From the NCBI RefSeq assembly GCF_900105215.1, contig NZ_FOIP01000002.1, positions 1,736,001-1,800,000 on the forward strand: DNA of 64,000 nucleotides, in the 5' to 3' direction. Positions 34,442 through 43,490 of the stretch are shown here, piece by piece; position 1 is the stretch's first letter; the number at the start of each line of letters is the position of its first letter. The stretch is from Lacrimispora sphenoides (GTDB lineage Bacteria; Bacillota; Clostridia; Lachnospirales; Lachnospiraceae). The translations under genes were made by a program, and so were the position numbers. The notes beneath the pieces were generated by a model, which ran no database searches, was not told the DNA's origin, and saw only the letters and a list, made by a program, of their open reading frames with translations.

Positions 34442-35328
34442 TCAAAAAGACTTAACTGGGTTATTTCGTAATTCTTTTTGTACCCATGAATGATATCTTT
34501 CATCCGGTATAATATCCCATACCGCTCACACTCCCGGGAAAATACCTGCCATAGCTTTCTGGCTCCCGGGCTTGTACATTGGTAACTGTTGCCATACCGC
34601 CTGATATATTCCGACACCAAATCCTGTTGGGGGAACAGTTCTTTTAGGCGGTCAAAATACCATTCTCTTTGATTATTGCGCAAAGTCACGCCAAAAGCAG
34701 GATAAATGAAGCTGGCTCCGGCTTCATGGGCAGCTTTTACGATCGAAAGGATATTTTCCTCGTTATCCTCCAGAAACGGAAGAACCGGCATCAATAAGAT
34801 TCCCGTAAATATTCCGTTCTTCCTTAATGCCTCAACCAAAGCCAGACGCTCCGAGGGGCTGGATGCATGTGGTTCGATTTTTTTCGCCAGATTGTCATCT
34901 GTTGTGGTAACCGTCACCTTACACAGGACAGGGGAATGCTCCATGATTCCTTTTAGAATATCTATATCCCGCTTAAGAAGGGCATTTTTCGTAGCCACTG
35001 CCGCCCCAAAGCCGTATGCATCAATAAGCTCAAGGGCATGCCGTGTTAATTCAAGCTCCTGTTCAAAAGGATTGTAGGGATCGCTCATGGCTCCTGTCCC
35101 AACAATGCCGGTTTTTACCTTACGCCTTAAATCATCCCGGATGATCCTAAGGGCATCTTCCTTGACCCGCACCGAATCAAAATTATCAATCCGGTAACAG
35201 TCTGAGCGGCTGTCACAATAAATGCAGCCATGGCAGCATCCTTTGTAGATATTCATATTATAGTCAATACCAAACCACTGGGAGCCTTTTGTTCTTGTCA
35301 CTATGGTCTTTGCAGGAATAAACTCCAT
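34438..35328 (-). CDS. radical SAM protein, SPL/Rv2578c-like family
   Basis: A 296-residue radical SAM enzyme. The cluster motif is GCCHGCIYC: Cys31, Cys35 and Cys38 give CX3CX2C. MNIYKGC and CHGCIYCDSRSD are the family lead-in. It resembles the SplB/Rv2578c/PA0069 group, which is widespread and mostly uncharacterised; true spore photoproduct lyases are longer and have a further conserved Cys for H-transfer, which I cannot place with confidence. Reaction unknown. AAGGA lies ten bases before the ATG. It is convergent with the LysR gene, overlapping by four bases. Confidence 0.85.
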   Translation of the reverse strand: MEFIPAKTIVTRTKGSQWFGIDYNMNIYKGCCHGCIYCDSRSDCYRIDNFDSVRVKEDALRIIRDDLRRKVKTGIVGTGAMSDPYNPFEQELELTRHALELIDAYGFGAAVATKNALLKRDIDILKGIMEHSPVLCKVTVTTTDDNLAKKIEPHASSPSERLALVEALRKNGIFTGILLMPVLPFLEDNEENILSIVKAAHEAGASFIYPAFGVTLRNNQREWYFDRLKELFPQQDLVSEYIRRYGNSYQCTSPGARKLWQVFSRECERYGILYRMKDIIHGYKKNYEITQLSLFD

Positions 35329-35438
35329 TCGTTTTCGTTCCTTTCTTCACCTCGAGCCTGATACTTGTTGGTTTTATTTTATGATTTATGGCAGGATCTG
35401 TCAATCATGTACGTATTTTTACCTATCGGCAGAATGCC

Positions 35439-35467
35439 TTGATATTTTTTTTGTTCCATGATAATAT
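35439..35467 (+). promoter_or_regulatory. promoter of the BrkB-type gene
   Basis: TTGATA (35439-35444) and TAATAT (35462-35467), 17-bp spacer containing a run of eight T. About 40 bases ahead of the start codon. Confidence 0.5.
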
Positions 35468-35509
35468 GCTAATACTAGCGAAGAAATTATGGCAGGAAAA
35501 GGAGATATT

Positions 35510-36346
35510 ATGATTCGATTTTTATTGCGCTGTAAACAAATCTATGATAAATACAGCAGGGATGAAATGACTGTATATGCAGCCCAGGCCTCCTTCTTCA
35601 CCATTATAGCAGCATTTCCCTTTATGATGCTTTTACTGGCATTGATACAGCTCATCCCATCCATTACGAAAGCAAATTTACTCCAGCTTATGATTACGAT
35701 CATCCCAAGTACACTGGAAATGAACAGCTTAATCGTATCTGTTATCGATGACCTTTATACGAATTCTCCGGTAGCTGTCTTATCCGCGACCGCAGTGGCT
35801 GCCATATGGTCCGCTTCCAAGGGGATGCTTAGCATTGAACGGGGATTAAACCGGGTATTTGGCCAGGAGAAAAAACGAAACTATATCGTGACCAGGATCA
35901 TCTGCGCCGTTTATACCATTATTTTTATGATTATCTGTCTCCTGACCCTTGTTCTGCTGGTCCTTGGAGGTACCATTCAGAGCTTTATGAACCACCACTT
36001 TCCGCTGCTGGCCGAGATCACCCAGTATGTTCTTACGTTTCGTACCATGCTCGTTTTCATGATGACGATCTGCTTTGCTGTCCTTTATACTTATGTTCCG
36101 GAAAAAAAGCAACATTTTTTAAGCCAGCTGCCCGGAGCCGCCTTTTGTACCTTGGGTTGGATCGCTTCTTCTTTTGCGTTTTCCATTTATTTTAATAACT
36201 TCGGCAATTACTCGGTCATGTACGGAAGCCTTACAGCCATTGTGCTGTTAATGCTGTGGATTTATGCCTGTGTCTGCATCCTGTTTTATGGTGCTGAAAT
36301 CAATTACTATTATTCTTTAAACTGGAGGGAGCATATGCGCTCTTAA
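35510..36346 (+). CDS. YihY/BrkB family membrane protein
   Basis: A 278-residue integral membrane protein of the YihY/virulence factor BrkB family (PF03631). It has about six helices and the conserved N-terminal block DEMTVYAAQASFFTIIAAFPFMML and the late block YGSLTAIVLLMLWIYACVCILFYGAEINYYY (long segments). The name RNase BN given to relatives is an old mis-assignment; the function is unknown. The frame can start at 35489, but AAGGAG sits seven bases before the ATG at 35510, so I use that. It is monocistronic with a promoter and terminator. Confidence 0.87.
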   Translation: MIRFLLRCKQIYDKYSRDEMTVYAAQASFFTIIAAFPFMMLLLALIQLIPSITKANLLQLMITIIPSTLEMNSLIVSVIDDLYTNSPVAVLSATAVAAIWSASKGMLSIERGLNRVFGQEKKRNYIVTRIICAVYTIIFMIICLLTLVLLVLGGTIQSFMNHHFPLLAEITQYVLTFRTMLVFMMTICFAVLYTYVPEKKQHFLSQLPGAAFCTLGWIASSFAFSIYFNNFGNYSVMYGSLTAIVLLMLWIYACVCILFYGAEINYYYSLNWREHMRS

Positions 36347-36348
36347 TC

Positions 36349-36387
36349 AAAAACCAGGGCTTGCAGAAAAAGGCAGCCCTGGTTTTT
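36349..36387 (+). terminator. terminator after the BrkB-type gene
   Basis: AAAAACCAGGGCT pairs with AGCCCTGGTTTTT, immediately after the stop. The convergent cysK gene ends at 36408, so it may work both ways. Confidence 0.85.
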
Positions 36388-36407
36388 CATATTTATAGTT
36401 AAATTGT

Positions 36408-37337
36408 TCAGGTAAACAAAGGGGTGGATAAGTATCTGTCCCCTGTATCGGGAAGAATTACAACAATCCTTTTTCCGGCATATTCCGGACGTTTCGCAAC
36501 TTCCCTGGCTGCCCATACGGCTGCAGAGGAAGAAATTCCCACTAAAATCCCTTCTGTTTGCGCGATTTCCTTTCCCGTCTCGTATGCATCTCCATTTTCC
36601 ACCGGTATGATCTCATCGTAAACATCTGTATTTAAGATCGACGGGACAAATCCGGCTCCGATTCCCTGAATTCCATGAGGTCCAGGATTTCCGCCGGAAA
36701 GAACCGGCGATGCGGCAGGTTCTACTGCTATCACCTTTATCTCAGGATTTTTGCTTTTTAAATATTCTCCTGCTCCGGTAATGGTACCTCCGGTTCCCAC
36801 ACCAGCTATAAGAACATCGATCATACCATCGGTATCTTCCCATATTTCCGGGCCGGTTGTTTCATAATGAGCCCTGGAATTGGACGGATTATCAAACTGT
36901 CCCAGAATAATGGAACCGGTTATTTCTGTTTGCAGCTCTTTCGCCTTTGCAATGGCGCCGGACATTCCCTTTGATCCTTCTGTCAATACAATTTCCGCTC
37001 CATAGGCCTTTAACAGATTGCGCCGTTCCACGCTCATGGTCTCCGGCATGGTAAGAATCGCTCTGTATCCTCTCATAGCAGCTATGCTCGCAATACCGAT
37101 GCCCGTATTGCCGGAAGTCGGTTCTATGATCGTGGCACCATGCTTTAAAGTGCCGGACTTTTCTGCATCCTGAATCATATAGAGAGCGGCCCGGTCCTTA
37201 ACACTTCCTGCCGGATTAAAATATTCCAGCTTTGCTATAATGGCAGCCGTCACATGGTGCTTTTTTCCATAATTGGAGAACTCTACCAGGGGTGTATGGC
37301 CGATCAGTTCTGATGCACTTTTCTTGATATTTTCCAT
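36408..37337 (-). CDS. cysK: cysteine synthase A (O-acetylserine sulfhydrylase)
   Basis: A 309-residue PLP enzyme that makes cysteine from O-acetylserine and sulfide. The PLP Lys lies in NPAGSVKDRAA (about residue 44), the substrate loop is PTSGNTGIG (about 75), and the phosphate-binding GVGTGGTITG follows near 178. The C-terminal ILPDTGDRYLST is typical of CysK and not of CysM. The frame starts at 37343, but GAGG leads better into the ATG at 37337 (two codons later). It is read alone on the minus strand; no serine acetyltransferase gene is next to it. Confidence 0.94.
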   Translation of the reverse strand: MENIKKSASELIGHTPLVEFSNYGKKHHVTAAIIAKLEYFNPAGSVKDRAALYMIQDAEKSGTLKHGATIIEPTSGNTGIGIASIAAMRGYRAILTMPETMSVERRNLLKAYGAEIVLTEGSKGMSGAIAKAKELQTEITGSIILGQFDNPSNSRAHYETTGPEIWEDTDGMIDVLIAGVGTGGTITGAGEYLKSKNPEIKVIAVEPAASPVLSGGNPGPHGIQGIGAGFVPSILNTDVYDEIIPVENGDAYETGKEIAQTEGILVGISSSAAVWAAREVAKRPEYAGKRIVVILPDTGDRYLSTPLFT

Positions 37338-37416
37338 ATTCATCCTCTTTTCAACTGCGAACTATTCGTTCCCTTTTTATTTCAGCAGGACAGGACCTGC
37401 CGCCCCAGCCAGGGCT

Positions 37417-38913
37417 TTATGAAAGCTCATACAGGCTGTAATACTTTTCTTTCAGGTACTGAATGAAATATTCCGGGGTAAAATCCTCTCCAGTAGTATC
37501 TTTTAATATCTCACGGCTGGTTTTCAACTTACCAAACTTGTGGATATGTTCTCTTAAATAATCTCTTATAACATCAAGCTTTCCACTTACAAGAAGCTCG
37601 TCAAAATCCATTTCTTTTCTCATATGGTAATATAACTGCGCTCCAAAAGCATTTCCCAGGGCATAAGACGGGAAATAACCGATTAACCCCTGAGACCAGT
37701 GGATGTCCTGCAGGATTCCCTCTGATGGATTTTCCGGTCGTACTCCAAGATATTCTTCATATTTATCTGCCCAGATTTCCGGAAGCTTCTTTAAGTCCAC
37801 ATCTTCTTCCATAATCATTTTCTCAATTTCATAGCGAATCATAATATGAAGATTATAGGTAAGTTCGTCGGCCTCTGTCCGGATAAAGCTTGGCTGCACC
37901 TTATTGACTGCATCCATAAACTGCTCAATGGAGATTCCCTTTAATTCTTCAGAATAAAGTTCCTGAAGCTTTCCATAAAGAGGGGTCCAGAAAGCCTGGC
38001 TGCGGCCGATGATATTCTCAAAAAACCGGGACTGGGATTCATGCATTCCCATGGAGGTCCCCTGCCCTACCGGTGTCTGGGTGATCTCATCACTGATTCC
38101 CAGTTCATAAATTCCGTGACCGGCTTCATGGATCACAGAGAACATAGCGTTATCCATCTTCTCACGATAACTGGTCGTAATTCTCACATCGTGATTATGG
38201 AGATTTGTCGTAAATGGGTGGGCACTTTCTGAAAGCACACCCTTTGTAAAGTCAAAACCAACATATTCCGCGAGATAGTGTGCCATCTCTCTTTGCTTTT
38301 CCTCAGGATAACCGCCTGATAAAAAGGAATCATCAATGTTCTTTCCATTCTCCTTTATTTCTTTTAAAAGGGGAACAATTTCTTCTTTCAGACGGCTGAA
38401 AAACTCATCCAAAAGCTCCATATTAAATCCTTTTTCAAACTCATCCAATATAACATCATAAAGCTTCTGGCCTGCCTTCTTCCGGTAAGAAGCAAACTTC
38501 TTTTTAAATCCGATTACTTTTTCAAGTGTCGGTGCAAAGGAATCAAAATCTTCCTCTTTTTTTGCCTTTGACCAGATTCTGGCTGCCTCAGCTATGAGCT
38601 GGGCATTTTCCCGGTACTCATTTGACGGAATACACACCAATTCTTCTCTGGCTTCCTTTGCTCCCTTGACAATGGCCCGTTCCACATCAGACAGGCTCTT
38701 ATCTTCCTCGCAGTCGGCAATGGCTTTTTCCATCTCATCCCCTGTTATAACCCTGTAATATTCCTCAGAGAGCGCACCGATTACCCTTGAAGTGTAGGAA
38801 CCGGCACCTTCCGGTGCAAGAGTTTCATTATCCCATTCAAAAAGAACGAGGGAAGTTTGAAGTGCCATAGTCTTTTCAAGCAAAGAGGACAAAATCTCAT
38901 AAGATTTGCTCAT
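37417..38913 (-). CDS. M32 family metallocarboxypeptidase (thermostable carboxypeptidase 1 type)
   Basis: A 498-residue all-helical zinc carboxypeptidase of family M32. The active site is VIHEAGHGIYELG (HEXXH, about residue 258) with the downstream MHESQSRFFEN block (third ligand Glu) near 285 and the family segment LTYNLHIMIRYEIEK. It trims residues from the C-terminus of peptides in the cytosol; no signal is present. The frame opens at 38964, but AAGGAG lies nine bases before the ATG at 38913, so I moved the start. It follows the exonuclease gene by about 110 bp and may have its own promoter. Confidence 0.93.
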   Translation of the reverse strand: MSKSYEILSSLLEKTMALQTSLVLFEWDNETLAPEGAGSYTSRVIGALSEEYYRVITGDEMEKAIADCEEDKSLSDVERAIVKGAKEAREELVCIPSNEYRENAQLIAEAARIWSKAKKEEDFDSFAPTLEKVIGFKKKFASYRKKAGQKLYDVILDEFEKGFNMELLDEFFSRLKEEIVPLLKEIKENGKNIDDSFLSGGYPEEKQREMAHYLAEYVGFDFTKGVLSESAHPFTTNLHNHDVRITTSYREKMDNAMFSVIHEAGHGIYELGISDEITQTPVGQGTSMGMHESQSRFFENIIGRSQAFWTPLYGKLQELYSEELKGISIEQFMDAVNKVQPSFIRTEADELTYNLHIMIRYEIEKMIMEEDVDLKKLPEIWADKYEEYLGVRPENPSEGILQDIHWSQGLIGYFPSYALGNAFGAQLYYHMRKEMDFDELLVSGKLDVIRDYLREHIHKFGKLKTSREILKDTTGEDFTPEYFIQYLKEKYYSLYELS

Positions 38914-39023
38914 AATCTGTTTCTCCTTTATTTCTATAAGTAATATACCTAGTATTTGACTCAAAATCAGGGACGCTCTGTATGAGTGTCCCCAGGCAGG
39001 ATGAAAAAATACTTTTTAAAGCA

Positions 39024-40100
39024 TCATTTTCCGGTGCCAAAAATGGAAGCTTCTTTTATATCAAGGGATTTAAGCCATTTTTTGACTTTTTCCTCCTGAT
39101 AGGCTTTTGCAGAAAAATCCTCAAGCTCCATATCAATAGGAATATCCATTTTCATGGTCGCCAGGGTTTTAGAAAGCAGGGCCGCCTTTTCCCCGCACAA
39201 TTCTTCTTCGCTGGTCTTTGTCATCGATTTATAAGGAGAACGGGTGATTCCCAATTCATTTTTCCAGAAATCCTGGAGTGCTTTCAGGCTCTTTTTATCA
39301 GACTCAGCCTCGTGAATGGAACGGTATATCTCTTCCACTGTGCCATATTCCCGAAGAAGCGGAGGCGCCGCACTGCTGACTCCCTTTACTCCCGGGATAT
39401 TATCAGAAGGATCTCCCTGGATTCCCTTTAAATCTGCAATCTGCTCCGGCCGGACACCCTCTTCAATAAGCACCGTGTTAGAGGTATATTCAAAAACCTT
39501 TTCAGGAAGGTTGACTTCATCTTTTTTTACACCGTAAAAAGAATAATATTTTTTGTACAGCTCATCCGCTTTCTCCTGCCGTGACTGAACCATCCACGCA
39601 CGGACATTGTATTCATCGTTTACCAGCTGGAGATAATCGTGGTCCTTAGTCAGAAGGATCATGGAAATCTCCTCCCGGAATTTCATAACCAGGCTTCCGG
39701 CATAATCATCCGCTTCATACTGTTCACTTAAAAGCACCTGAAAGCCCACGTCTTTTAAGATCTCTTCCATCAGGACAAACTGGCTCTTTAACGGCTCCGG
39801 AGTCACTCCCCGGGTTCCTTTATAATCGGGGTACAGCTCTCTTCGAAATGTATCCCTGGTTTTGTCAAATACAAAGGCTATGTGATCCGGCTGCTGCTTT
39901 TTCATCAGAGATACCACCATCTTAAGCATACCGAAAATAGCGTTGGTATAAGTGCCATCCTTTGCATGAAGGATCCTATCATAATGCTTCTGTTTCTCCT
40001 CCTCTGACTTTGCAAACATGATCTCCCTTGGTAAAACCGCGTAATAACAGGTCGACAGCATAGAGGAACCGTCAACGACTACAAATTTTCTTTCAGACAT
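39024..40100 (-). CDS. stand-alone 5'-3' exonuclease (PolA N-domain type)
   Basis: A 358-residue protein homologous to the 5'-nuclease domain of DNA polymerase I and to phage 5'-3' exonucleases. Metal-binding Asp clusters are seen in VVVDGSSML (about 9), FVFDKTRDTFRRELYPDYKGTR (about 84-105), the YEADDYAGSL block (about 135) and LTKDHDYLQL (about 158); the helix-3-turn-helix begins GIQGDPSDNIPGVKGV (about 225). It has no polymerase part, so it probably removes RNA primers or flaps in parallel with PolA. GGAG seven bases before the ATG at 40100 sets the start; the frame reaches 40130. Confidence 0.9.
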   Translation of the reverse strand: MSERKFVVVDGSSMLSTCYYAVLPREIMFAKSEEEKQKHYDRILHAKDGTYTNAIFGMLKMVVSLMKKQQPDHIAFVFDKTRDTFRRELYPDYKGTRGVTPEPLKSQFVLMEEILKDVGFQVLLSEQYEADDYAGSLVMKFREEISMILLTKDHDYLQLVNDEYNVRAWMVQSRQEKADELYKKYYSFYGVKKDEVNLPEKVFEYTSNTVLIEEGVRPEQIADLKGIQGDPSDNIPGVKGVSSAAPPLLREYGTVEEIYRSIHEAESDKKSLKALQDFWKNELGITRSPYKSMTKTSEEELCGEKAALLSKTLATMKMDIPIDMELEDFSAKAYQEEKVKKWLKSLDIKEASIFGTGK

Positions 40101-40132
40101 GTATTTCTCCATTTCTTCAAATCTTAGCAAAA

Positions 40133-40366
40133 TCAGGTAAAATAATTCTGCAGTTCTATTTCATTTTTCGCGCCCAGGCGTTTCATGACTTCTTTTCGCT
40201 CCTGAGCAGATAATCCCTTCCACAGTTTTTGGACGCGAGGGTCCCCAAAACTGATGTATGGTACTCCATTCCGCTCGCATTCATAGGATGACAAGTAGTG
40301 ATTGAGAGCACTCCATTCCACATAAAACGCATTGATGCTGCGGCTTAAAGAGCTTACTTTTACCAT
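40133..40366 (-). CDS. conserved-looking small protein of unknown function
   Basis: A 77-residue soluble protein that I do not recognise. It is mixed in charge, has aromatic residues in the first half (NAFYVEWSALNHYL) and a helical LSAQERKEVMKRLGA segment near the C-terminus. It ends 33 bases before the exonuclease start, whose ribosome site lies in that gap, so the two genes are probably co-transcribed. This linkage is the only hint of function. GGAGG lies seven bases before the ATG. Confidence 0.6.
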   Translation of the reverse strand: MVKVSSLSRSINAFYVEWSALNHYLSSYECERNGVPYISFGDPRVQKLWKGLSAQERKEVMKRLGAKNEIELQNYFT

Positions 40367-40489
40367 GATCCTTCCTCCCTGATAAATATGTGCTATCCCG
40401 ATCAGATATTCCCTTCCATTATACTCTGAATTTCCATTTATTCATAGTCCAATCATTAAGTTTTAAAATATAATTTTCCTCAAAAGACG

Positions 40490-40518
40490 TTGAACTATGT
40501 AGCAATAGGCTATATAAT
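40490..40518 (+). promoter_or_regulatory. promoter of the CheW-CZB gene
   Basis: TTGAAC (40490-40495) and TATAAT (40513-40518), 17-bp spacer. Transcription would begin near 40525, about 36 bases ahead of the ATG. Confidence 0.7.
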
Positions 40519-40560
40519 ACAGATATCAAGAATAAAAAAAAGGGAAGGTACTATCAGAAA

Positions 40561-41382
40561 ATGGAAAAAGAGATCAGATGTCCGTATATTTTATTTAAAA
40601 TTGCCGGTTCCCTCTATTGCATCAACAGTAAATACATATCAACCATTGTACAGCTGCCAGACTACAGCACAATACCGGCCGCTCCGGCCAATGTGACCGG
40701 AATGTTCAAATACCGGAACGAAGTCATACAAATGCTTGACTTACGGATTACTTTTGGACTAAAATCCATTTCCGATGAGTGCAGGGATTTTGAAGATATG
40801 ATTGATGCCAGAAAACAGGACCACGTTAATTGGGTAAAGGAACTGGAGCGTTTTATTAATGAAGGCGGCTCCTTCCACCTGGCAACAGATCCCCATCAGT
40901 GCGCTTTGGGAAAGTGGTATGACAGTTTTAAAACTGACAACCTTACCATCACCAATCATCTGCGCAAAATAGAGGAGCCTCATGAAAAGCTTCATCTGGC
41001 TGCCGATGAAGCAGACCGCTGCAAAAAGGACTGCGAAAACTGCCAGAGAGAGGAATGCCTCCTTAAAATTTTAAAACGGGTAAAGGAAGAATCCATGCCG
41101 ACCATAATCAACCTTTTGGACCAGACAAAGGAATTATTCCGTTCAACGATTTACAAAGAGATGGTTCTTATACTGGATGGCATCAGATGGGGAATCGTGG
41201 TTGACGAGATCGTTTCCGTTGAAGAGCTTGATACGATTGCAGGCAGGGATCAGGATCTCATGGTAAGCCATTGTTCCTATATCAATCAGGTAATGGAAAG
41301 TCCTAAAAGCGAAGGTCTTATCTTCGAGCTGAACACAAAGTCCTTATCAGCCAAATTAAAAGAACTGGAAGCTGCTTATTAA
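40561..41382 (+). CDS. CheW-type coupling protein with an inserted CZB zinc-sensing domain
   Basis: A 273-residue cytosolic protein. Residues 5-70 are the first half of a CheW fold (YILFKIAGSLYCINSKYIS, then VTGMFKYRNEVIQMLDLR). Residues about 82-170 form a CZB (chemoreceptor zinc-binding) domain with His88 in DHVNWV, Cys114 in CALGKWY, and His141/His145 in EPHEKLH, the expected three His and one Cys. The CheW fold then resumes (from about 198: EMVLILDGIRWGIVVDEIVSVEEL). A Cys-rich patch (154-166, four Cys) follows the CZB domain. It may modulate CheA signalling with zinc or hypochlorous acid, but no other chemotaxis gene is nearby. Confidence 0.85.
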   Translation: MEKEIRCPYILFKIAGSLYCINSKYISTIVQLPDYSTIPAAPANVTGMFKYRNEVIQMLDLRITFGLKSISDECRDFEDMIDARKQDHVNWVKELERFINEGGSFHLATDPHQCALGKWYDSFKTDNLTITNHLRKIEEPHEKLHLAADEADRCKKDCENCQREECLLKILKRVKEESMPTIINLLDQTKELFRSTIYKEMVLILDGIRWGIVVDEIVSVEELDTIAGRDQDLMVSHCSYINQVMESPKSEGLIFELNTKSLSAKLKELEAAY

Positions 41383-41402
41383 AAGATGATTCAATATGAA
41401 AA

Positions 41403-41437
41403 GAGCCGGAAAAGTTGCTGTTAAACTTTTCCGGCTC
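41403..41437 (-). terminator. terminator after the NUDIX gene
   Basis: GAGCCGGAAAAGTT pairs with AACTTTTCCGGCTC; on the minus strand the hairpin is followed by TTTT. It may also end the convergent CheW gene. Confidence 0.75.
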
Positions 41438-41475
41438 TCCCAGTGAAAGCCCAGGTACTTCCCTGGACTGACCGT

Positions 41476-41928
41476 TCAGAAGTACTTCTTATTGCCCCAC
41501 AAATTACTCTTCTTTAAATCCAGATATTCATTGTAGGCCTTTTCCAATATTTGTTTTTCGTTGGAAAACTTTAGAAGATGATACGCTTCATGGAACTTGT
41601 AATATCCTGAATCAATAAAATATTCTTCCCGCTGTGGTTTACTGTAATAGCTGTCGGCCATCATTAGATACCAGTGCACATCCTTCTCCACCATATCCTG
41701 AGGTGTGTTAAAAGAGTACTGGCTCTTTCCAATGTATTTGATTATGGACGCACTTACGCCTGTCTCTTCCTTTACTTCCCGGAGAGCCGTCTCCTTATAC
41801 TCTTCACCCGCTTCTACTGTTCCCTTTGGCAAAACCCAACCTTCATACTTATTTTTGTAATTCTTATATAAAACCAGAATTTTACCTCGAAAAATAACCA
41901 CACCGCCACAACTCGTTGCTTCTATCAT
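41476..41928 (-). CDS. NUDIX hydrolase
   Basis: A 150-residue NUDIX protein that cleaves a nucleoside diphosphate linked to some moiety. The NUDIX box is complete: from Gly in KGTVEAGEEYKETALREV on to KEETGV (GX5EX7REVXEEXGV, about residues 36-58). The substrate is unknown; the WVLPKGTVEAGE start and the length recall MutT/Ap4A-type members. The longest frame opens at 42057, but GGAGG lies before the ATG at 41928, so about 43 extra residues are dropped. It is 130 bp downstream of pbpA. Confidence 0.9.
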   Translation of the reverse strand: MIEATSCGGVVIFRGKILVLYKNYKNKYEGWVLPKGTVEAGEEYKETALREVKEETGVSASIIKYIGKSQYSFNTPQDMVEKDVHWYLMMADSYYSKPQREEYFIDSGYYKFHEAYHLLKFSNEKQILEKAYNEYLDLKKSNLWGNKKYF

Positions 41929-42062
41929 TGCAATTCCTCCAGAGTGAAACCGTAACTCCCATGGGAAGCCCGGTTTTGGTGTGTCACACAGACTGGCTCT
42001 AGTATACCTCTTTTTGGTTTCATATGCAAGTGCGTAATTATTGTAAACATGTATCATTCTTT

Positions 42063-43490
42063 TTATTGTTTGGAAAAATATACATCAAAAAGAGCTCTGG
42101 CAATCGGAGCCGCTGCCTGCCCGCCTGAGCCGGCCTCTTCTGCAATTACAGTTATAACAACTCTTGGATGCTCTGCCGGAGCAAATCCCACAAACCAAGC
42201 ATGGGTTTCCTTACCTTTTTCAAATTCCGCAGATCCGGTCTTTCCGGCTACCGTATAGGCATCGGTCCTAAGAGCGGAGCCTGTTCCTTCTGTTACAACA
42301 TCCCGCATAAACTCGGTTAATTCAGAAGCTTCCACGGCAGTCATTAGACTCGTATAGGACTGAGGCATAAATTTCTTAATGACATCTCCCCCTACGTTCT
42401 CCACCCGGTCAATAAAATAAGGCTTCATAAGAGTTCCGCCGTTGGCAATAGCCGCAACAATCATGGCATTATGAATGGGTGTGATCTGAGTCTGGCCCTG
42501 GCCAATCGCAGTCTGAAGGATCTGCCACGTATCAGCGCCGCCTCCCATGGTATAAGAGCTTTTGCTGCTTGCAATGGGTAAGGCCAGATCCGTATTAAAG
42601 AGAAGCTGGTCCGCAGTATTCTTTAACCCATTTAAGTCCAGCTGCAAACCAAGATTTGAAAATGCTCCGTTGCAGGAATTTGCAAATGCCTGTTCCAGAT
42701 TTTGGTGTCCATGGACCGTCTCATGGTAACACCGTATGGTATAATCCCCATTTTTATAAATCCCTTTGCAGTCAAAGGTATAATCATTATAATTGGACGG
42801 ATTTTCCTTTATATATTCCAATGCCGTAATTATCTTAAAGGTGGACCCCGGAGGGTAAAGTCCCTGAGTCGCACGGTTTAATAACTGTGCTGAAGTGTTC
42901 TCCTCCGCCACCAGATGACTCCAGTCTTCAGCCAGGGTATTGGGGTTATAATCGGGCTTGGATACCATGGCAAGGATCTTGCCGGTATCCGGCTCCATCA
43001 CTACCACCGCCCCTTTTCGCTTACCTAAGGCATCATAAGCCGTCTTCTGAAGATCCACGTCAAGAGTAGAGACAACACTGTCCCCCTGATTCTTCTTGCC
43101 GGACAGCTCATTTGCCACCTGCTCTACAAGATTTACATGGCTTGTCAGGAGATAGAAATTAGCCAGGGCTTCCAGACCGGTCTTTCCATTGGTGGAATAT
43201 CCCACCGCATGGGCAAACAGTGAATCATAGGGATAAACTCTAGTTTCCTTTCCCTCTCCGTCCACCTCAGTCCTGGCAAGGATTCTGCCGTCATTGCTGT
43301 AGATTTCTCCACGTACCACCCGGTCGGCAAAGCTGTCAAGTCTGGCATTATAAGAATTATTGATCACACTGTCGCTTTTCACAAGCAAAAAGTAACCAAA
43401 ATAAGCCGCAAGCCCTACAAAAAGTAGTACGACCCCATAGGTAAGTATCAGGATATGGTGATTTGCTTTTGGATTCGGGTTAGCCTTCAT
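42063..43490 (-). CDS. class B penicillin-binding protein (PbpA-type transpeptidase)
   Basis: A 475-residue monofunctional DD-transpeptidase that cross-links peptidoglycan. One N-terminal membrane helix (about residues 14-38), a short dimerisation region, then the catalytic domain with STFK (Ser216), SCN in FANSCNGAF (about 283) and KTGS in VAGKTGSAEF (about 426). It is shorter than PBP2/FtsI and matches the PbpA group found next to a FtsW/RodA gene in Actinobacteria and clostridia. I place the ATG at 43490 where it overlaps the upstream ftsW-like gene by 11 bp; GAGGAAGAA precedes it. The overlap implies coupled expression of a SEDS glycosyltransferase with its transpeptidase. Confidence 0.92.
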   Translation of the reverse strand: MKANPNPKANHHILILTYGVVLLFVGLAAYFGYFLLVKSDSVINNSYNARLDSFADRVVRGEIYSNDGRILARTEVDGEGKETRVYPYDSLFAHAVGYSTNGKTGLEALANFYLLTSHVNLVEQVANELSGKKNQGDSVVSTLDVDLQKTAYDALGKRKGAVVVMEPDTGKILAMVSKPDYNPNTLAEDWSHLVAEENTSAQLLNRATQGLYPPGSTFKIITALEYIKENPSNYNDYTFDCKGIYKNGDYTIRCYHETVHGHQNLEQAFANSCNGAFSNLGLQLDLNGLKNTADQLLFNTDLALPIASSKSSYTMGGGADTWQILQTAIGQGQTQITPIHNAMIVAAIANGGTLMKPYFIDRVENVGGDVIKKFMPQSYTSLMTAVEASELTEFMRDVVTEGTGSALRTDAYTVAGKTGSAEFEKGKETHAWFVGFAPAEHPRVVITVIAEEAGSGGQAAAPIARALFDVYFSKQ

